This document shows, piece after piece, positions 57,500 through 64,000 of a stretch of DNA of 64,000 bases; position 1 is the first letter of the stretch, and the number at the start of each line of letters is the position of its first letter. Under the pieces are notes generated by a model, which was given only the letters and a program-made list of their open reading frames with translations, searched no databases and was not told the DNA's origin. The stretch covers positions 11,462,784 through 11,526,783 of the forward strand of contig NC_079511.1 in the NCBI RefSeq assembly GCF_000801105.2. The letters are read 5' to 3'. Position numbers and translations under genes: made by a program. This DNA comes from Raphanus sativus (Eukaryota; Streptophyta; Magnoliopsida; Brassicales; Brassicaceae).

Positions 57500-58224
57500 T
57501 AAGAGCATGATTATCAGTGGGACAAAATTTGAGTCCTTCAGATTATTTAATTAGTATGTGTGATGTTAAGGACAAATGGAAGGATACTACAAAATGTTTG
57601 GTTTATTGGTGGGACTTTGGTTTAGTCCTTAGGTAATTTTTTAATATTTTGATGTTAAGTGTTTTAAAAAAGATAGATTACAAACTTTTAAAAAAAAATT
57701 ACAAGGGGATGGAGATTCCTTTGACACGAGATGGAGATGAGAGGAATGGTGAGAGCGAGGGTAGATAGGGTTGAGTTTTTCATCTCCAAATCGCACATCT
57801 TGAGCTAAGGGGTTTGGTGCTCTTCTAGGTGGAGACCAAGGAAAAATGGAGTTGATGAAGCTACTAAAAATGGAAAAATGGAGTTGATGAATCCTTTAAG
57901 AATTTGACAAAATCTTTATATACACATCTACATAGCCACGAGTTGATCCAATGTGAAAAACAAAACAAGGAAAGAAATTACAAAACAATTCTGTAAAAGA
58001 AGGAACAAGAATCATAATTCAGACACATGAAGACAGGTGAATTCTTAAGATATACACAGAGAAAGGAAAACCATTGTTTGCAGCAGAGTAAATGGAATCA
58101 AATCAGATACAGAACTTCTCTTATGTAGCTGAGTATGAGATCTACATGACATGATCTAAACTACTCATCTCATGTTGTGCAGTAATGCAAACACATAAAG
58201 ATAATGTAAGGAAAGAGATACCTT

Positions 58225-58853
58225 GAACACACTCCACCGCGGCATCTAGAACAAGGTTCAACAACTGATTGTAGCCTTTAAGAGTTCCAGTGACATGATG
58301 AAACAAGCAAGCATCAAAACTCAAAGCAAGAATCATATTAAAAAAATGCTCTGTTCTTTCTTTACACCTTGTCTACTACCAGTAAGCTTAACTTGCACAC
58401 CCTTATCCACAAACTTAGCCAAATCCAACACTGTTTCCTTTCTTCCCGACTGTAAGAATACATCCTAAGCGTACACTCCCTTCGTGGATCAAATCTCCCA
58501 CAAATACGCAAAGCTTTTCAATACATTTTCCAACTCTTTCAAGCATTATAATCAATTACACGCATACATGTATTGTAATAGTGGGATAAAGAACAAGAAG
58601 AAGAAGCAGAGAGGATACTCGATCAAAAGTAGAAGCAGTTGACTCAACAACATCATCATCATCTTCGATAGTTTGTCATATTTAAGAAACCCACAAGAAA
58701 TTAAACAAAAGCAACAAAACAGAATCAATTGACAGATAAGTGATTGCTTTGATTTTTAATTTATCAGCAACAGACTGGTCTTGATAAGTGATTGCTTTGA
58801 TTTGGATGTAATCAGAGGTAGAGAAGCTTACGCTTTGAGAAGACGCCATAGGA
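58225..58853 (-). pseudogene. LSM7: Partial LSM7 (U6 snRNA-associated Sm-like protein)
   Basis: On the reverse strand an exon at about 58452-58371 encodes SGRKETVLDLAKFVDKGVQV and KLTGSRQ, and one at about 58293-58225 encodes VTGTLKGYNQLLNLVLDAAV-ECVQ. These are the first half of LSM7, the Sm1 motif of the Lsm2-8 ring that binds U6 snRNA 3' ends. The second Sm motif (the RGTAVMLV-type part) is not found downstream. The acceptor before VTGTLKG reads ATG where AG is needed, and conserved positions are altered (GYN, LDAAVEC). An upstream ATG exon (MASSQS with GTAAGC donor, 58853-58836) and a DDDVVESTASTFDR exon near 58620-58670 could be joined in frame. Their origin is unknown. Probably a captured, non-functional gene piece. 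Confidence 0.72.
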
Positions 58854-58974
58854 GGATTGGGGAATCGAGATTGGTCGAAGAAGAGAGTGGAAGAAGCAAG
58901 CTTTGGAGGAATTCATGGAGAGGATGAGGGATAACGCGGCGCAGAGCCAAGGAGAGAACGTGGAGAGGAGATCA

Positions 58975-58975
58975 C

Positions 58976-59037
<62 letters not shown>
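58975..59037. repeat. (GA)n microsatellite
   Basis: About 30 GA units with one AAAG break. It creates open frames on both strands that are not real genes. Confidence 0.95.
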
Positions 59038-59041
<4 letters not shown>

Positions 59042-59246
59042 GAGTGGTTTCGCGAGAGCGAGAGGAATCCCCTCCTTGGCTTCTCCGCTTCGTTTCGAGC
59101 CAACACGTGGCACGAGGGACAAGGGAATATAATGACGTATCTAATTTAGTAAACGTCCCACTCTTTTTTCCTTATTTCTCATTTAAATTAAATCATAATT
59201 ATGCTAAGAGTCGAAGGAGGGGGACGGCAATAAAGATGGTCTAAGA

Positions 59247-59478
59247 GGCGGATCTATTAGAAAGGAAGGGGTGTCAGCAGACACACGTTAAAAATATATA
59301 TATGTTTTTTGTTAAGCTATTACAAGTAAATTTCTTCAGCTCTAGTGGTGATTTGGCTCAGGGTGACACCCCCTAACTTGGGTTCAATCCCGACTTGACA
59401 CCAATTTTGTACTTTTTTTATTTGGGCTTTAAAAACCCATTAATTTTGACACCCCTCAATATGGATCTTAGATCCGCC
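59247..59478. mobile_element. Small MITE-like unit with GGCGGATCTA ends
   Basis: Perfect 10-bp inverted ends GGCGGATCTA and TAGATCCGCC, with GGGGTGTC.../GACACCCC just inside. No clear target duplication. A tRNA-like box pair at 59341-59398 (TGGCTCAGGGTG, then GGGTTCAATCCC) lies within it. Confidence 0.55.
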
Positions 59479-59696
59479 ACCGAATATTCCAGAAGTACTA
59501 TACAAATCTTGAAATCTTAGTGATAAATAATAGTTGTGACTGTAAGGGTGAAACCTGATCTCGCTAGGTTCGTATAACTAAAGACATATCGAATTCACAT
59601 AATTCCATGCGTTTAAGTATTGGGCTTGAATTCACATAATTCCATGCGTTTAAGTATTGGGCTTCAAAGAAAATCAAAGAGCAAGACGTTGGCATA

Positions 59697-61332
59697 TCTA
59701 TCTTATTAAAACAGAAATATTCTGTTGAACCTAACATTTATTTTGTAAGTTTTTAAATTAAATACATTTTTATACTTTATAGTTAAACATACATTAAATC
59801 ACTAATGTTTCTTTATTTATATCACTATCCATATTTTCAAACAATATACTTATTTCTTTATACTAATATCTACGTTTCCAAACAATATACTTATTTCTTT
59901 ATACTACTATCAATGTTTCCAAATAATACAATAATTAATCTTAATTATTTTATATCTATCGTTTTCTCTTTAAAATTTTGTAGAAACGTCACAATTTCAT
60001 AAATTGCAAAATAGTAAACTTTAAAATTTCGATTATAAGATTACAAATTATGAAATTATTACAATTTAAATCCAATTAGATTACATATCGGTCATCCATC
60101 AGTTCAATCGGTTAGTCTCGGATTTTAGTGATTTTTTAATATGAATATTTTTAAAAAACATAAATTGAATTGTCAGATCTCCGGATTAACCGGTATAATC
60201 ACAATCGAGTTGAATTTAAAAATACTGATTTAAATGCAAAAAATATTTTAAATACACACTCTTTAAAAATTACCAAAATATTTGTTAAATTATTAGTGAA
60301 ACTTTTCATGTTAAAATATCCCGCGCTTCAAATTAAATCACTAATGTTCATAATGTTCCTTTCTTTATACTTTATAGTTAAACTTAAATTAAATCACTAA
60401 TGTTCTTTTCTTTATACTACTATTCATATTTCCAAACAATATACTTATTTCTTTATACTACTATCAGTGTTTTTTTTTAACGCTGATTTATTATGATATT
60501 ACAATTATTAGAAACATTACATAGACGATTCGACAACCGACAATACTACCTGTTTTATGAAGATTTACGTCTAACTGCATCATCTGAGCCGTCCTATGAA
60601 GATCCACGTCTGACCAGATTTACTTGCACCATGTTGAAGATCTCTTGTAATCCTTCCTTCCATAATCACATAGTTGCCTGTAATCCTTCCTTCCATAATC
60701 TGCATAGTTGTCTAATAAATCGCGCTCTCTCCGGGACTTGAAACCTGGATTTGAGAAAATCTGCAATAAATTGCATAGTCTGGGAGTCGAACCCCAGACC
60801 TGGGTGTAGAAGCCTTTAGACCTTAACCATTAGGCGAAGGTGCTTCCACAAAACTATTATCAATGTTTTCAAACAATATATTTTTATACTACTATCAATG
60901 TTTCCAAACAATACAATAATTAATATTACTTATTTTATATCTATCATTTTTTCTTTAAAATTTGGTAGAAACGTCATAATTTCATAAATTGCAAAATAAT
61001 GAACTTTAAAATTTGGATTATAAGTTACAAATTATTAAACTATTACAATTTAAATCAAATTAAATTACATATCGGTCATCCATCAGTTCAATCGGTTAGT
61101 CTTGGGTTTTAGTAATTTTTTTGATATGAATATTTTAAAAACCTAAATTGAATTGTCAGATCTCCGGGTTAACCGGTATAATCACAATCGGGTTGAATTT
61201 AAAAATACTGATTTAAATGCAAAACTATTTTAAATACATTCTTTAAAAATTACCAAAATATTTATTAAGTTATTTAGTGAAATTTTTCATCGTAAAATAT
61301 TTTGCGCTTGTAAAGCGCGGATCAATATCTAG
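59697..61332 (+). mobile_element. Chimeric Helitron carrying a SINE
   Basis: Starts TCTATCTTATTAAAACAG after an A. It ends with TTGCGCTTGTAAAGCGCGG and ATCAATATCTAG at 61332. The interior has two related halves: about 60090-60330 and 61078-61320 share ATCGGTCATCCATCAGTTCA and TGTCAGATCTCCGG. The first half stops at CCCGCGCTTCAA without a complete hairpin or CTAG, and the second lacks its own 5' end. It looks like two Helitron copies fused head to tail. Confidence 0.82.
60470..60852 (-). mobile_element. SINE with tRNA-derived head
   Basis: Flanked by imperfect 13-bp repeats ACTACTATCAGTG (60457-60469) and ACTATTATCAATG (60853-60865). A T run at the left is the reversed tail. At the right end the reverse strand reads as a tRNA-like head: CCTAATGGTTAAGG (A box) and GGGTTCGACTCCC (B box). 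The middle has a repeated GTAATCCTTCCTTCCATAAT word. Confidence 0.75.
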
Positions 61333-62089
61333 TATTTTGTTAAAGCATGAAAAACGAAATTTACAATTACAAACCTCAAGTGACACGAGAACACACACCT
61401 TATAACATGATATCATATGTCCTTTAACCAGAAAAAGTTACATGTATATGTTACAAGATAGCACGCACCTTCTATCATGATTCCCTTTGGACTTGGTGAC
61501 TCCCAGAAAATATCCAGGAATTTATAAACTCCCTATGAAAATAAATGAATGTGTGAGCAAGAATCGTGATCAAGGAATAAGCAAACGCAGCTAGAAAGTT
61601 CAAAGCCAGATGGAGAGGGGCGCTTGCAAGTGGCTTCAAGCCTTCAACGGTGATAAAGCAGAGACAATGCAGACAATATTTCTAGATATGCTTTCTTAGA
61701 ATGTTTGGATCTCTAGTTTGCAAGAGACAAAGTCCCGGTTAGTGTTTTGATTATGTTTATTTGGTCTTATTAGTTAAAACTAAGTTGGTTTGTTTCCATC
61801 TAAAACTTGATGTCTTCAGTCTTGTCTTAATTATCTTATAACGCTTTACTTCTTCGAGTGTTTTGTTTCTGATTATTGTAAGTGAAGTGTGGTGAAGAAT
61901 GAGACACAAATCCGCGATTCAAGCATAGACAAAATCTCATGAAACCCATCTTAAGGAAAGTGGGACTTGAAGTGAGAGTCCTATAAGCTAGATTTGAGCA
62001 GGGTGAAAAGATTCAAGGCAGATGATGGCTGTCTAACTAAGAATAAAAACAAACGGCCAACTAGTTTTATGCAAACAGAAGTATGAACA
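61333..62089. other. Intergenic stretch, no gene identified
   Basis: Higher GC than its neighbours (for example near 61560-61690) but no frame, splice pattern or repeat that I recognise. Confidence 0.35.
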
Positions 62090-63245
62090 TCTATCTTATT
62101 AAATCAGAAACATTACAACTTTTTCTAGGTGAATTTTAAAGATGGACCTTATATATTTAAATTAAATGTTTCATTATTTATATATAATACGTACCATAGT
62201 CTAACTTTGCATTTATGTATTTCCTTATATACAATTCCTCTTTTTGTCCATATTCCATATATGGTTTTCATATTTATTACATGTCGATTTAAATAAGATA
62301 GATATTAAGAATATTAAAAATATTAATCTTACTAGAATTACCCTATACAATTCATTTTAAATTGATCAGTATACTTTCATTGGCCATATTGATTTTATTA
62401 GTACGAATAACATTAGGTAGATAAGTCATAGACACATACATAAAGATTTGACTATTCTTTAACTACGTTGGGCCTAATCTACTTTCTAAAACAAATAACA
62501 CATAGCTTTATATATTGTATAGAATATAGTAATATTGTATAGTATTATACTTATACAATAATACTAAAAACAAACCAAACTGAAATATAATATATATCGA
62601 AAATGTTTTGAACCATTACACACAAAATATATTAGACCTCATAGATAAAATTCACTTTCAAATTATGTAATAATTATTTTAAAAAATTAAACTTCGTAAT
62701 GTACAAAAAAACATAAGTTTTATATCAAATTTTGTGTTACAATAAAAAGACACAACTCGCGCTTGCAAAGTGTTAATTTTACATACGAAAGACAGTTTTG
62801 GTATTGTTCTTTAAACACAAAATTGAATTTTACAAATTCGATACTACATACTAAACAATATAGAATACATTTTAAAAATAAAACCCGTGCGGGTACGCAT
62901 GACCTTTGCAAAAATCGTAGATATGTTTATATAATATATAAATATATTATGTTACACATATTTTCATATAAATAATACCACAATGTAAGTTTTGTATGAT
63001 AAATATTAAAAATACAAAATATATAGAACTATATATTTAAAATAATATATAAAAAATCTATTACGTTATCATAAAATTTAAAAATCAAATTTAGCAATTA
63101 AACACATTGCTTATTTAAACACATTAGTACATATTGTTATTTATCAAAATTTTATATCAATACACTTGCAATCATGTATAATGTTTAGTACAAATAAAAG
63201 TAATAAAAAATTGATTCCCGCTCGGTCGAGCGGGTCATGATCTAG
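62090..63245 (+). mobile_element. Non-autonomous Helitron
   Basis: Starts TCTATCTTATTAAATCAG after an A. It ends with the perfect stem CCCGCTCGGTCGAGCGGG and TCATGATCTAG at 63245, followed by T. A/T-rich interior without coding. Confidence 0.9.
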
Positions 63246-63307
63246 TGTGTATATATTCCTGAAAATTTTTAGCTACCAGTTTTAGAATTTACTAATTTCT
63301 CACCTTA

Positions 63308-63764
63308 TTTTTTTTTTTTTTTTAGAAACTACTACTTTTTTTATTGAAGGAAAGAAGAAAAATTACAATTCTTTACCTTTACTTACCCACAGGCTGGAAA
63401 GAGGAATAATCTCCAAAAAGAAACATCACAAGCTATACAAAGCTACTCAAAAAATCTTCTACTTCCCAAATTCCCAACAAAAGAAATTTTACTAGAACCT
63501 ACTCAACCACGAACCCATCAAAGTGATATCAGTCCTTTGAGAGTGATGAGCTCTAGACAAAGGATCTAACCAAGCTTGCATTGTCTGCTTGATTTCAAAA
63601 ATCACCGCTTGTGCTGGCCTTGACGAGTTAGCACTATTCGGAGGGACATGAATCCTTGCATTTCTTTCCTTCCAAACACTATAAATCGACGCTTGAAACA
63701 CCAATTTAGCTATCAGAGCTATAAACTCATCAGTAGAAGGATCTTTCAACCATCTCAAGGCATC
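63308..63764 (-). mobile_element. 5'-truncated LINE tail
   Basis: Bounded by the 11-bp duplication TTCTCACCTTA (63297-63307 and 63765-63775), with a T run at the left. The reverse strand encodes the end of a LINE ORF2: AKLVFQASIYSVWKERNARI-H, then a short tail ending GSWLSRF. This is the same C-terminal style as the LINE at 1-3570. Confidence 0.87.
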
Positions 63765-63775
63765 TTCTCACCTTA

Positions 63776-64000
63776 AATTTGAACATGTATAGCATTGTAG
63801 TAATTAATAGCATTGACACAGACCAGTCATACAAAAATAGCCTCCTTGTGTACAACAACTCTGTATCAGATTTGATGGCCGCTTGACTCAGCTTACTACT
63901 AATTCTTAACTCCATTTTAGATTTAATTATGGTTAAGACTTTGACCCACAAAAAAGAAAACATATTACAATATGACTCACCTACTGATTAAAGCACGTGG
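63776..64000 (-). other. Unidentified sequence at window edge
   Basis: The reverse strand is open from an ATG at about 63963 and reads ELRISSKLSQAAIKSDTELL, then YTRRLFLYDWS. I do not recognise it. It was continuous with 63297 before the LINE inserted, so it may be the exon of a gene outside the window or chance. Confidence 0.2.

Larger units (their letters stand above)
57503..59241. mobile_element. Candidate Harbinger-like element with captured gene fragments
   Basis: Flanked by TAA (57500-57502 and 59242-59244). The ends are similar in inverted orientation over about 13 bases: GAGCATGATTATC on the left, GACCATCTTTATT on the right in reverse. A 3-bp TAA TSD and GAGCAT-type ends fit PIF/Harbinger elements. 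It holds LSM7 exons and other spliced-looking pieces. The boundaries rest on short matches, so two independent elements remain possible. Confidence 0.45.

Noticed and set aside
58903..59244. Frames in the (GA)n tract (Arg-Glu and Ser-Leu repeats)
   Set aside because: Microsatellite translation artefact.
60790..60845. tRNA gene on the reverse strand
   Set aside because: A and B boxes are clear, but it forms the head of a 383-bp unit with a T-run tail and flanking repeats, so it is a SINE head.

Overview
This window is nuclear DNA from a flowering plant of the mustard family (Brassicaceae), probably a repeat-rich Brassica or Raphanus type genome. It carries spliced plant genes, A/T-rich intergenic DNA and dense plant transposons. 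From memory, the five conserved genes (tubby-like TLP10, a UMAMIT24-type transporter, an MRT4 ribosome-assembly factor, IDD16 and an ANTH clathrin-assembly protein) match A. thaliana At1g25280, At1g25270, At1g25260, At1g25250 and At1g25240 in uninterrupted order. The locus is therefore collinear with that part of chromosome 1 but swollen by insertions.

Layout. 1-3570: a LINE cut by the window edge. 4090-9705: two copies of a segment from the 3' side of TLP10. The first is decayed; the second runs into the real gene and later received a 262-bp LTR-like insertion and a Helitron. 9341-10941: TLP10 (-). 13091-13737: hAT MITE. 14688-16920: UMAMIT24-like gene (-), seven exons. 18430-19161: 3' half of a second UMAMIT gene. 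19910-21292: hAT-like element holding a retroposon. 21511-24557: two Helitrons placed head to tail. 24600-30178: MRT4 gene (+), whose upstream region is split by a 3.9-kb MULE. 30480-36484: TCCA-motif-rich DNA and a dead copia element, both caught in a 1.77-kb tandem duplication. 37372-38969: two small elements. 39462-41584: IDD16 (-), three exons. 43386-45516: two Helitrons and a Harbinger MITE. 45768-47722: non-autonomous MULE with mirrored motif arrays. 47839-51798: complete but dead hAT transposon split by a solo LTR. 52322-53137: LINE tail. 54085-54553: MULE MITE containing degenerate telomere-like repeats. 56041-57174: ANTH gene (-), one exon. 57503-59241: candidate Harbinger-like element carrying LSM7 exons. 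59697-63764: Helitrons, a SINE and a LINE tail.

The resident genes do not form an operon or shared pathway; they are independent nuclear genes. The most informative content is the insertion history. Most elements were bounded from target-site duplications read by eye, and two insertions also have an empty site in the neighbouring duplicate. Exon boundaries come from GT/AG sites, reading frame and remembered family sequences. No search, alignment or transcript data was available.
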